Positions 24,897 through 32,080 of a stretch of 46,200 nucleotides of DNA are shown here, in pieces. The position numbers and the translations under genes were made by a program. The notes below the pieces were generated by a model that was not told the origin of the DNA, made no database searches, and saw nothing but the letters and a program-made list of their open reading frames with translations. Each line of letters starts with the position of its first letter. The stretch's first letter is position 1. Source of the stretch: Xanthobacteraceae bacterium (GTDB lineage: Bacteria; Pseudomonadota; Alphaproteobacteria; Rhizobiales; Xanthobacteraceae); contig JARBUD010000034.1 of assembly GCA_029239875.1 (NCBI GenBank), positions 37,266 through 83,465 on the forward strand, given 5' to 3'.

Positions 24897-25877
24897 CTAT
24901 TGGCCGGCCGGCGGCCAGATGGCGACGGCCTCGGTGTCGATCTTCTTCGGCAGCAGCCCTTCCGCGAGGAAGGCATCGGCGATCTTCTGCTGCTCGGAGA
25001 GACCCGCCTTGGTGACGGCGCCGACCTTGTAGCTGCGCCGACCATTGGCCACCTCGACCGCGGCGGCATCGATGTTCCACAGCGTGGCGAGCTGGGCGGC
25101 GGCGTCCTTCGGCTTGGCCTTCACCCAGTCGCCGGTGGCCTTCAGCCTGTCGAACAGCACCGCGATGACCTTGTCGCTGCCCTTGGCGAAGTCCTCGGAG
25201 GCGAGATAGTAGCGCTTGTAGCTGGCGAGGCCGTCCGAGCCGTCGGCCAGGATGCGCGCCTTCGAGGCCGCCTGCGTGGTGGCGAGGAAGGGGTCCCACG
25301 CCACCCAGGCATCGACATTGCCGCCGACGAAGGCCGCGCGGCCATCGGCCGGCGTCAGATAGGCGGGCTCGATGTCCTTGAGAGAAAGCCCGGCCTTGGC
25401 CAGCGCGGCGAGCAGCAGATAGTGACTGCCCGCGCCCTTGGTGACGGCGACCTTCTTGGCCCTGAGGTCGGCGACGCCAGCGATCTTCGAGCGTTCGGGG
25501 ACAAGGATCGCCTGCGCGGAGGGAGAAGGCGCCTCCTCGGCATAGAACACCAGCTTAGCACCGGCCGCCTGCGCGAACACCGGGACGGTGTCGGCGACGT
25601 CGGCGCTGAGATCGATCTTGCCGAGGTTGAGCGCTTCCAGCAGCGGCAGGCCGCTGGTGAACTCGTGCCAGGTCACCTTCACGCCGAGCGGCTGCAGCGC
25701 CTTCTCCAGCTCGCCATTCGCCTTGAGCAGGGCGACCAGTGTGGAGGAGCGCTGATAGCCGATGCGCACCGTGTCCGGCGTCTGCGCGCGGAGCGGCTGG
25801 CTGGCCACGAGGCTGGCGGCGGTGATGGCGCCGGCGGCGAGGCCGAGCAGACCGCGGCGGCAAAGGATCAGGGACAT
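24897..25877 (-). CDS. Sulfonate-type ABC transporter substrate-binding protein (second copy)
   Basis: A 326-residue SsuA-like periplasmic protein with signal peptide (about 1-31, 'ASQPLRAQ'). The body 'TVRIGYQRSSTLVALLKANGELEK' opening (in pieces), 'DLSADVADTVPVFAQAAGA' and 'VDAWVAWDPFLATTQ' are family hallmarks. It is the last gene of the ssu-like operon, 61 bases after a related binding protein. Having two binding proteins for one permease/ATPase pair suggests a broader ligand range. Aliphatic sulfonates or related organosulfur compounds are the likely ligands. Confidence 0.87.
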   Translation of the reverse strand: MSLILCRRGLLGLAAGAITAASLVASQPLRAQTPDTVRIGYQRSSTLVALLKANGELEKALQPLGVKVTWHEFTSGLPLLEALNLGKIDLSADVADTVPVFAQAAGAKLVFYAEEAPSPSAQAILVPERSKIAGVADLRAKKVAVTKGAGSHYLLLAALAKAGLSLKDIEPAYLTPADGRAAFVGGNVDAWVAWDPFLATTQAASKARILADGSDGLASYKRYYLASEDFAKGSDKVIAVLFDRLKATGDWVKAKPKDAAAQLATLWNIDAAAVEVANGRRSYKVGAVTKAGLSEQQKIADAFLAEGLLPKKIDTEAVAIWPPAGQ

Positions 25878-25938
25878 GGGTCTCTCCAGAGGTCTCGGTC
25901 AGCCGGCGAGATCACGCCGGGGGGGTGCAAGGGTGCGA

Positions 25939-26889
25939 TCACAGGCCCGGGCGTATGACGGCGTCGGCCACCACTATCTTCTTCGGCAGCAGGCCGAGCT
26001 CGGCGAAGGTGTCGGCGACGAGCTGCTGATCGGCGATCACCTTGTCGGTGAGCGGGCCGACGCCGAAGCTCTGGCGGGCGATGGCGACGGAAAGCACCGG
26101 CGCCGGGATGCCGGTGGTGGGCGCGAGCTCCGCCACGGCGGCGGCCGGGTCCTTCTGGATCCAGGCATTGGTCTCGTCGATGGAGGCGATCAGCGCTGCG
26201 ACCACCTTCGGATTGGACTCGGCGAACTTCCGCGAGCCGAGATAGAACTGGTAGTTGGGCACGATGCCCTCGGCGGTGGTCAGGGTGCGCGCCTTGATCG
26301 CGACCTCGGCGGCGGCCTGGAACGGGTCCCAGATCGCCCAGGCGTCGAGAACGCCCTTCTCGAAGGCGGCGCGGGCGTCGGCCGGCGGCAGGAACCTCGT
26401 CGTCACGTCGGCATAAGCGAGGCCGTCCTTCTCCAGCGCCTTCACCAGCAGGAAATGGACGTTCGAGCCCTTGTTGAGGCCGACCACCTTGCCCTTGAGG
26501 TCCTTCACCGACTGGATCGGGCTGTCCTTCGGCACCAGGATCGCCTCGCCCTTGGGCGCCGGCGGCTCATTGGCGAGATAGACGAGGTTGTCGCTCGCCG
26601 CCTGGGCGAAGATCGGCGGCGCCTCTCCGGTCTGGCCGATGTCGATGGCGCCGGCGTTCAGCGCCTCGAGCATCTGCGGGCCGGCGGCGAATTCCGCCCA
26701 TTTCACGCTGACGCCGAGCGGCTCCAGCTTCTTCTCCAGGATGCCGCGGCCCTTGAGCAGCACCAGCGTGCCGTATTTCTGGAAGCCGACACGCACCTCG
26801 ATGCCGGCGGCGAAGGCGGTGCGGGTGCCGAGCGCGGCAGCGAGACCGGCGGTACCGGCGAGCAGGGTGCGGCGGGAAAGCGTGGTCAT
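25939..26889 (-). CDS. ssuA: Sulfonate-type ABC transporter substrate-binding protein (first copy)
   Basis: A 316-residue SsuA-family protein with a twin-Arg-like N-terminus ('MTTLSRRTLLAGTAGLAAAL') and cleavage near 'AFAAG'. The sequence 'VGFQKYGTLVLLKGRGILEKKL' segment (family N-lobe), 'IDIGQTGEAPPIFAQAA' and 'VLDAWAIWDPFQAA' are close to canonical SsuA. It captures aliphatic sulfonates as a sulfur source for the transporter encoded upstream. The start was chosen at the ATG before Thr-Thr-Leu, since the longer open frame extends into the ATPase gene. Confidence 0.88.
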   Translation of the reverse strand: MTTLSRRTLLAGTAGLAAALGTRTAFAAGIEVRVGFQKYGTLVLLKGRGILEKKLEPLGVSVKWAEFAAGPQMLEALNAGAIDIGQTGEAPPIFAQAASDNLVYLANEPPAPKGEAILVPKDSPIQSVKDLKGKVVGLNKGSNVHFLLVKALEKDGLAYADVTTRFLPPADARAAFEKGVLDAWAIWDPFQAAAEVAIKARTLTTAEGIVPNYQFYLGSRKFAESNPKVVAALIASIDETNAWIQKDPAAAVAELAPTTGIPAPVLSVAIARQSFGVGPLTDKVIADQQLVADTFAELGLLPKKIVVADAVIRPGL

Positions 26890-26918
26890 GAAAATCGTCC
26901 TTTCGGCAACGAATGAGG

Positions 26919-27680
26919 TCAGGCCGCGAAGAGCTGGTCGAGGATGCGCCCTTCGAGCCGGGCAAGCTCGGCCGAGCCGCGCTGGCGCGGGCGCGGCAGC
27001 GGCACGTCGAGATCGAGCGCGACGCGCCCGCCATCGATCAGCAGTACGCGGTCGGCCAGCGCCAGCGCCTCGGACACGTCGTGGGTGACGAGGATGGCGG
27101 TGAAGCGCTGCTCCAGCCAGATGCGCTCGATCAGCGACTGCATCTCGATGCGGGTCAGCGCGTCGAGCGCGCCGAGCGGCTCGTCCAGCGCCAGCAGGCG
27201 CGGGCCGGAGGCGAGCGCGCGGGCCAGCGCCACGCGCTGCTTCTGCCCACCGGAGAGCACGGAAGGCCATTCGCCGGCACGATCGGCGAGGCCGACCTCG
27301 GCGAGGATGGCGTGGGCGCGCGCATGGCGCTGCTCGCCCTTCACCGAGGCGGGCAAGCCGACTTCGGCATTGGAAAGCACCCGCGCCCAGGGCAGCAGGC
27401 GCGGTTCCTGGAACATGATGCGCAGCGCCTCGCCGTCATGCGCGCCGTCGAAGACGATGCGCCCGCTGCTCGGCTCGTCGAGGCCGGAGACGAGGCGCAG
27501 CAGCGTGGACTTGCCGCAGCCGCTCTTGCCCACGATGGCGACGAACTGGCCGGCGGGGATGGCGAGGTCGATGTGATCGAGCACGCGCTTGGCGCCAAAC
27601 TGCTTGCCGAGGTGCTCGAGGCGCACGCCGAGCCCATGAGCGGGTGTGACGAAGCTGGCGGGAGAGGGAGCCGCGGTCAT
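26919..27680 (-). CDS. ssuB: Sulfonate ABC transporter ATP-binding protein
   Basis: A 253-residue ATPase: Walker [11 protein letters not shown]-loop '[10 protein letters not shown]', signature LSGGQKQR, Walker B '[12 protein letters not shown]', switch 'VTHDVSEA'. The 'EPRLLPW' motif is diagnostic for SsuB/TauB/NrtD-type ATPases. I chose the ATG at 27680, seven bases after GGAG; the GTG at 27683 is adjacent to the permease stop and is an alternative. It powers sulfonate uptake. Confidence 0.9.
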   Translation of the reverse strand: MTAAPSPASFVTPAHGLGVRLEHLGKQFGAKRVLDHIDLAIPAGQFVAIVGKSGCGKSTLLRLVSGLDEPSSGRIVFDGAHDGEALRIMFQEPRLLPWARVLSNAEVGLPASVKGEQRHARAHAILAEVGLADRAGEWPSVLSGGQKQRVALARALASGPRLLALDEPLGALDALTRIEMQSLIERIWLEQRFTAILVTHDVSEALALADRVLLIDGGRVALDLDVPLPRPRQRGSAELARLEGRILDQLFAA

Positions 27681-27684
27681 CACC

Positions 27685-28563
27685 CTACTCCGCCGGCGTC
27701 TGGAAGGCGGGATGCCATTGCAGGCAGGCCCGCTCCAGCCAGCGCGTCAGCACGTCGGCGAGCTTGCCGAGCAGTGCGTAGATGAGGATGGCCAGCACGA
27801 CGATGTCGACCAGCAGGAATTCGCGCGCCTGCATCGCCATGTAGCCGAGGCCCGAGGAGGCGGCGATGGTCTCGGCGACGATCAGCGTCAGCCACATGAT
27901 GCCGAGCGCGAAGCGCAGCCCGACGAAGATCGAGGGCAGCGCTCCGGGCAGGATCACCCGCCGGAACAAGGTGAGGCGCGACATGCCGTAGACCCGGCCC
28001 ATCTCGATGAGCTGCGGATCGACCGTGCGCACGCCGTGCAGCGTGTTGATGTAGATCGGGAAGAACACGCCGAGCGCGACGAGGAAGAGCTTGGCCTCCT
28101 CGTCGATACCGAACCACAGGATCACCAAGGGGATCAGCGCGAGGTGCGGCACGTTGCGCACCATCTGCAGCGTGGTGTCGGTGTAGCGGTAGGAGAGCGC
28201 CCACAGGCCGTTGGCGATGCCGAAGACGAGGCCGATGACACCGCCGACGGCAAGGCCGGCAAGCGCGCGCAGCGAGCTCACCCCCATGTGGTGGAAGAGC
28301 TCGCCGGACTTGATGGCGTTCCACCCGGCCAGCGCCACCGCGGACGGGGCGGGCAGCACGTTTGCGGCGATGAAGCCGGTCTCCGACAGATATTCCCAGC
28401 CGAGGATCAGCAGCGCCGGCAGCACCCAGCCGGCGATGCGGCTCTCGACGGCGGCGAAGCGCGGGCGACGGGCGGCGGGCTTGCCGCTCGCCCTCCCCGG
28501 TGCCTCGGCGGGCGCGGGCGCGGGCGCGGCGGCGACGTTGCTGTCGAGTTCGGCCAGCGACAT
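27685..28563 (-). CDS. ssuC: Sulfonate ABC transporter permease
   Basis: A 292-residue inner-membrane permease. A 35-residue Ala/Pro-rich cytoplasmic leader precedes six hydrophobic segments. The BPD coupling loop '[20 protein letters not shown]' (about 191-210) is clear and typical of SsuC. Its ATG follows directly on a 37-codon ORF, with the stop (TGA) and ATG separated by one base, suggesting translational coupling. Confidence 0.9.
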   Translation of the reverse strand: MSLAELDSNVAAAPAPAPAEAPGRASGKPAARRPRFAAVESRIAGWVLPALLILGWEYLSETGFIAANVLPAPSAVALAGWNAIKSGELFHHMGVSSLRALAGLAVGGVIGLVFGIANGLWALSYRYTDTTLQMVRNVPHLALIPLVILWFGIDEEAKLFLVALGVFFPIYINTLHGVRTVDPQLIEMGRVYGMSRLTLFRRVILPGALPSIFVGLRFALGIMWLTLIVAETIAASSGLGYMAMQAREFLLVDIVVLAILIYALLGKLADVLTRWLERACLQWHPAFQTPAE

Positions 28564-28564
28564 C

Positions 28565-28678
28565 TCACCCGGCCGCGTGTTTGTGCCGGATGCGGGTGCC
28601 GCCGGCTAGGGCATGCACGGCTTCCGCGATCAGCCGCTCGAAGCGCCCACCGAGGCCAACGATCCTGATCTGCTGCAT
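28565..28678 (-). CDS. Candidate 37-residue small protein heading the ssu operon
   Basis: A short ORF translating to MQQIRIVGLGGRF… and ending …RIRHKHAAG. It has an excellent ribosome site (GAGAGGAGAGC directly before ATG), and its stop lies one base before the ssuC start, so translation is probably coupled. The first 12 residues resemble the N-terminus of NAD(P)H-dependent FMN reductases (IV-x-LGGS), but the rest does not continue as such an enzyme. It may be a genuine small protein, a regulatory leader or a reductase remnant. No function can be assigned. Confidence 0.55.
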   Translation of the reverse strand: MQQIRIVGLGGRFERLIAEAVHALAGGTRIRHKHAAG

Positions 28679-28732
28679 GCTCTCCTCTCGAATTCCATTC
28701 GCCGTCAATGCGTGACACGTCGACTGCTAACT

Positions 28733-28762
28733 GTCTATATAAAAAATAGACTATTATGCCAA
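28733..28762 (-). promoter_or_regulatory. Sigma-70-like promoter with inverted repeat for ssu operon
   Basis: On the minus strand, TTGGCA (28762-28757), a 17-base spacer and TATAGA (28739-28734) form a near-consensus promoter about 55 bases before the small first gene. GTCTAT and ATAGAC (28751-28746 and 28738-28733) make an inverted repeat overlapping the -10, a place where a repressor or LysR-type regulator could act. Confidence 0.55.
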
Positions 28763-28795
28763 CGCTGCGCGTGCCGGAGAGCCGCCCAGCGCTTC

Positions 28796-29575
28796 TCACC
28801 AGGAAGGCAGGACGGAGCCTTTGAACGTCTCCAGCACGAAGGCCTTCACCTCGGGCGAGCGATAGGCCTCGACGAGCGTCTTCACCCAGGGCTTGTCCTT
28901 GTCGGCGCTGCGCACGGCGATGAGGTTCACGTAAGGACCCTTGGCATCCTCGCGCAGGATCGGCCCCTTCACCGGGTCGAGCCCGGCGGAGACGGCGTAG
29001 TTGGTGTTGATCGAGGCAGCGTCGACGTCGTCGAGCGAGCGCGGGGTCTGGGCGGCGTCGAGCTCGATGAATTTCAGCTTCTTCGGGTTGCCGACGATGT
29101 CGACCACGGTCGGCTTGAAGCCGACGCCATCCTTCAGCTTGATGACGCCCTTGTCCTGCAACAGCAGCAGCGCCCGCCCGCCATTGGTCGGGTCGTTCTG
29201 GATGGCGATGGTCGCCCCATCCGGCACCTCGCTCCAGCTCTTCCATTTCTTCGAATAGACACCGAGCGGGAAGTTCACGGTCGGCGCGACGCTCTCGATA
29301 CGATAACCCCGATCGGCCTTCTGGTTGTCGAGATAGGGCTGGTTCTGGAACGAGTTCGCTTCGATCTCGCCGGCGTCGAGCGCCTGGTTCGGCACCACAT
29401 AGTCGGAGAACTCGATGATCCTGATGTCGAGCCCCTTTGCGGCGGCGATCGGCTTCACCGCTTCCAGTATCTGCGCGTGCGGGCCGGGCGTGACCGCGAC
29501 GCGGATGGTCTCGGCCGACGCGGTGGAGGCGGCGAGAAGCGCCGCCAGCGCGGCGATGGAACGAGCAAGCATCAT
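28796..29575 (-). CDS. metQ: Methionine ABC transporter substrate-binding protein
   Basis: A 259-residue NlpA/MetQ-family protein. The signal peptide ends near 'STASAET', without a lipobox Cys, so the mature form is probably soluble in the periplasm. Family segments 'EFSDYVVPNQALDAGEIEANSFQ' (in pieces) and 'IQNDPTNGGRALLLLQ' are diagnostic. It binds methionine or related thioethers for MetNI. It is the last gene of the met operon, ending only 33 bases before the ssu promoter. Confidence 0.92.
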   Translation of the reverse strand: MMLARSIAALAALLAASTASAETIRVAVTPGPHAQILEAVKPIAAAKGLDIRIIEFSDYVVPNQALDAGEIEANSFQNQPYLDNQKADRGYRIESVAPTVNFPLGVYSKKWKSWSEVPDGATIAIQNDPTNGGRALLLLQDKGVIKLKDGVGFKPTVVDIVGNPKKLKFIELDAAQTPRSLDDVDAASINTNYAVSAGLDPVKGPILREDAKGPYVNLIAVRSADKDKPWVKTLVEAYRSPEVKAFVLETFKGSVLPSW

Positions 29576-29590
29576 GTCTCTCCGAAAGCG

Positions 29591-30256
29591 TCAGCCCTGC
29601 CGCTGGCGGCGGTTCACCCGTCGCGCCAGCGTCTCGCCCAGCGTCTGCACCGACTGCACCAGCACGATCAGCACGATCACGACCATCAGCATCACCTCGG
29701 GCATGAAGCGCTGATAGCCGTAGCGTATGCCGAGATCGCCCAGGCCCCCGCCGCCGACGGCGCCGACCATGGCGGAGTTCGACAGCAGGCTGACGATGGC
29801 AAGGGTGACGCCCAGCACGAGGCCGGGCAGCGCCTCCGGGATCAGCACCTTGCGCACGATCTGCAGCGGCGTCGCGCCCATGGCGAGCGAGGCCTCGACC
29901 AGCCCGGGATCGACCTCGCGCACCGCCGCCTCGACGATGCGGGCGATGAAGGGCGCGGCGGCGAGCGACAGCGGCACGATCGCCGCCGTGGTGCCGATGG
30001 AGGTGCCGGCGACCAGGCGGGTGAAGGGGATGATGGCGACGACGAGGATGATGAAAGGCGTGGAGCGGGTGGCGTTGACGATCACCCCGAGCACGCGATT
30101 GACCGCCACCGCCTCGAACAGTTCGCCCCTGGCGCTGGTGGCGAGGAAGATGCCGAGCGGCAGGCCGGCGAGCGTGCCGATCAGCGCGGCGACGCCGACC
30201 ATGTAGAGGGTCTCGAGCGTCGAATCGAGGATGAGGGCGAGAAGCTCAGGCGACAT
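29591..30256 (-). CDS. metI: Methionine ABC transporter permease
   Basis: A 221-residue inner-membrane permease with five hydrophobic segments. 'TLYMVGVAALIGTLAGLPLG' opens TM1, and the coupling region 'LVEASLAMGATPLQIVRKVL' (about 119-138) is the MetI signature. It overlaps metN by 11 bases and precedes metQ by 15. The short length is normal for MetI. Confidence 0.93.
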   Translation of the reverse strand: MSPELLALILDSTLETLYMVGVAALIGTLAGLPLGIFLATSARGELFEAVAVNRVLGVIVNATRSTPFIILVVAIIPFTRLVAGTSIGTTAAIVPLSLAAAPFIARIVEAAVREVDPGLVEASLAMGATPLQIVRKVLIPEALPGLVLGVTLAIVSLLSNSAMVGAVGGGGLGDLGIRYGYQRFMPEVMLMVVIVLIVLVQSVQTLGETLARRVNRRQRQG

Positions 30257-31415
30257 GTCCGATCACCTCCGTGACCGCGCCGGCAGCATCCAGTGCCGCG
30301 CGCACCCTGCCCTCCGCGGCGGCCGGCACGCCGACATAGAGCAGCGCGAAGGGCGCGCCGCCGATGCTGTCGATCTGGCCGCCGAGCAGCGCGATGTCGA
30401 TGCCCAGCTCACGCGCGAGCCTCGTCACCACCGGCTGTCCGGCGGCCTCGCCGGTCAAGGTGAGGCGCAGCACGACCTGGCTGGCACCCGCCGGATCGGC
30501 ACCGAGCCGTCCGGCGAGGGAAGCGGGAATTTCGCGACCCGGCAGGCTGCCGATGAAGGAGCGGGCGGTCGCCGTGCGCGGATGGGCGAAGACTTCGCTC
30601 ACCGGCCCTTCCTCGATGATGCGGCCGGCCTCGATGACGCCGACGCGGTGGCAGATCTCCTTGATCACCGCCATCTCGTGGGTGATCAGCACGATGGTGA
30701 CGCCGAGCTCGTCGTTCACCTTGCCGAGCAGAGCGAGGATGGAGCGCGTGGTCTCGGGATCGAGCGCGCTGGTCGCCTCGTCGGAGAGCAGCACCTTGGG
30801 ATCGGTGGCGAGCGCGCGGGCGATGCCGACGCGCTGCTTCTGCCCGCCCGACAGCTCGACCGGATAGCGATCGCGCTTGTCGGTGAGGCCGACCAGCTCC
30901 AGCAGCCCCGATACCTTATCGCGGATCGTGGCGCGCGGCAGGCTGAGCAGTTCCAGCGGCAGAGCCACATTCTCGAAGGCGGTGCGCGAGGAGAGCAGGT
31001 TGAAGTGCTGGAAGATCATGCCGATCTTGCGCCGCTCGGCGCGCAGCGCGCGCTCGTCGAGGCGGTTGATGACGACGCCGTCGACGATCACCTCGCCCGC
31101 GCTCGGCCGCTCCAGCCCGTTAATGGCGCGGATCAGCGTCGACTTGCCGGCGCCCGAGCGGCCGATCACGCCGTAGATCTCGCCGCGCGGGATATCGAGG
31201 CTGATCTCCTTCAACGCCTCCACCGGCCCGTCGCTGCCGCGCGCGGGGAAGATCTTCGAAACGCCGTCGAGCACGATGGAAGCGCCGCCCCCGCCGGCCG
31301 GTCGATCCACGCCTGCGGCCGGCACGGACGACGCGCCGGCGCGGATCGGGAAGGATTCGGCCGGCGCGAGGTCGCGGAAGAAGACGGGAGCGGCGGCAGG
31401 GTCGTGCAGCATCAT
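30246..31415 (-). CDS. metN: Methionine ABC transporter ATP-binding protein
   Basis: A 389-residue ATPase. It has a Pro/Ala-rich N-terminal extension of about 45 residues, then Walker A GRSGAGKS (85-92), Q-loop 'MIFQHFNLLSS', signature LSGGQKQR, Walker B 'VLLSDEATSALD' and 'ITHEM' switch. A C-terminal NIL domain ('VVLRLTLTGEAAGQPVV' and 'SIGGAPFALLYVGVP') mediates methionine trans-inhibition in MetNI. The extension is unusual; starting later would remove it without harming the core. Two consecutive ATGs (31415, 31412) are possible starts. It follows a 71-codon gene by seven bases. Confidence 0.9.
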   Translation of the reverse strand: MMLHDPAAAPVFFRDLAPAESFPIRAGASSVPAAGVDRPAGGGGASIVLDGVSKIFPARGSDGPVEALKEISLDIPRGEIYGVIGRSGAGKSTLIRAINGLERPSAGEVIVDGVVINRLDERALRAERRKIGMIFQHFNLLSSRTAFENVALPLELLSLPRATIRDKVSGLLELVGLTDKRDRYPVELSGGQKQRVGIARALATDPKVLLSDEATSALDPETTRSILALLGKVNDELGVTIVLITHEMAVIKEICHRVGVIEAGRIIEEGPVSEVFAHPRTATARSFIGSLPGREIPASLAGRLGADPAGASQVVLRLTLTGEAAGQPVVTRLARELGIDIALLGGQIDSIGGAPFALLYVGVPAAAEGRVRAALDAAGAVTEVIGHVA

Positions 31416-31422
31416 GTCCGGC

Positions 31423-31638
31423 TCAGGCGGCGCGCGGCAGAGCCGGGGCGCGAGCGAGGCGCCGGCGCTCGCGGTCGAGCCGCACCCGCACCGCACCGGC
31501 GGTCAGGCCGTCGCGCCGCAGGATCAGCCCGACGATCGGATCGGCCAGGATCTCGTCGAGCGTCGGCTCGCCGAGGGCGGATTCATGGATGTGGAAGGGC
31601 GCATCGGCGCCCGGGAAGGTCACGGAGGTCATGTTCAT
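31423..31638 (-). CDS. Small protein heading the metNIQ operon
   Basis: A 71-residue soluble protein with no membrane segment. The central part, 'PTLDEILADPIVGLILRRDG', looks conserved: a short helical segment of the kind seen in small proteins beside sulfur-uptake operons. An Arg-rich C-terminus (about residues 52-68) follows. AGGGA precedes the ATG, and the stop is seven bases before metN. It has no known enzymatic function. Position and composition suggest an operon-specific accessory; confidence in coding is good, in function low. Confidence 0.7.
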   Translation of the reverse strand: MNMTSVTFPGADAPFHIHESALGEPTLDEILADPIVGLILRRDGLTAGAVRVRLDRERRRLARAPALPRAA

Positions 31639-31651
31639 CGTCCCTATGGCA

Positions 31652-31674
31652 GACGCCCGCGTCGCGGGTACGTC
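31652..31674 (-). promoter_or_regulatory. Strong hairpin in front of the 71-codon gene
   Basis: On the minus strand, CCCGCG-A-CGCGGG is extended by GACG/CGTC arms with a two-base bulge. It ends about 13 bases before the start codon, directly next to the AGGGA ribosome site. It has no U-tract, so control of ribosome access or Rho-dependent effects are more likely than intrinsic termination. Confidence 0.55.
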
Positions 31675-31699
31675 CGGCAGACTCGGCGGAAAGCGGAGA

Positions 31700-31716
31700 A
31701 GCGGCTCAGAGCCGCT
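31700..31716 (-). promoter_or_regulatory. Hairpin overlapping the uORF stop codon
   Basis: AGCGGCT-CTG-AGCCGCT is a perfect 7-bp stem whose loop and 3' arm contain the TGA of the upstream ORF. A ribosome paused at the two Cys codons would leave it free to form, while one finishing the ORF would cover it: the geometry of a translation-coupled leader. Confidence 0.5.
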
Positions 31717-31741
31717 GGGGACGTCGACAACACGCAGTCAT
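31706..31741 (-). CDS. Upstream ORF with tandem Cys codons (MTACCRRPQRL)
   Basis: An 11-codon ORF in the met operon leader. AGGAG lies seven bases before the ATG, which is a stronger ribosome site than that of most genes in this window. Codons 4-5 are TGT TGT, both the rarer Cys codon in such GC-rich DNA, followed by two Arg codons. The stop lies within a hairpin. The arrangement matches cysteine-responsive leader peptides in which stalling at Cys codons controls sulfur genes. Regulation here is inferred, not shown. Confidence 0.6.
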   Translation of the reverse strand: MTACCRRPQRL

Positions 31742-31786
31742 GGCTCAGCTCCTATAGCTCGTTGCCCGACCACGAAGTCGCTCCGT

Positions 31787-31838
31787 GGCGCTTTAGCGTT
31801 GGTGACGCGGTGCAAGCTGCCGGGTATCAAATCCCGCG
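31787..31838 (-). promoter_or_regulatory. SAM-II riboswitch aptamer
   Basis: On the minus strand the P1 stem is CGCGG (31838-31834) with CCGCG (31810-31806). The conserved elements GATTTG, GCTTGCA and the pseudoknot/tail 'AACGCTAAAG' follow in the right order and spacing for a 52-base SAM-II aptamer. SAM-II riboswitches reduce expression of methionine/SAM genes when S-adenosylmethionine is abundant and occur chiefly in alphaproteobacteria. It lies about 150 bases before the met operon's first gene and 45 bases before the Cys uORF. Confidence 0.87.
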
Positions 31839-31870
31839 ATCCGGCGGTTCGCCAACGCCGGATGAGCCGA

Positions 31871-31898
31871 CATGTAGCATGCCGGCACGGAAAGTCAA
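31871..31898 (-). promoter_or_regulatory. Sigma-70-like promoter of the met operon
   Basis: TTGACT (31898-31893), a 16-base spacer and TACATG (31876-31871) on the minus strand give a plausible promoter. The start site would be near 31864, placing the SAM-II aptamer about 25 bases into the transcript. The agreement between promoter and aptamer positions supports both. Confidence 0.55.
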
Positions 31899-32080
31899 CT
31901 AACTTAGTAGATTACTCTGAGGCGCGGCAGATACGCGCGAAGTGCATATTTCGTGCGCAGTTCGCATAACGATTATGCATGCCTAGTATTCCATAAATTC
32001 TCTAGATTATTTCGCTACCGCCGGCCTTGCTGATTGTCACCGGCGCGTGATGCGCTATCCGAACACTCAGGAGTGAACCC

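Noticed and set aside
31920..32080. A second riboswitch in front of the orphan metQ
   Set aside because: I looked for SAM-I, SAM-II and other methionine-related motifs on the plus strand; none of the conserved cores is present.
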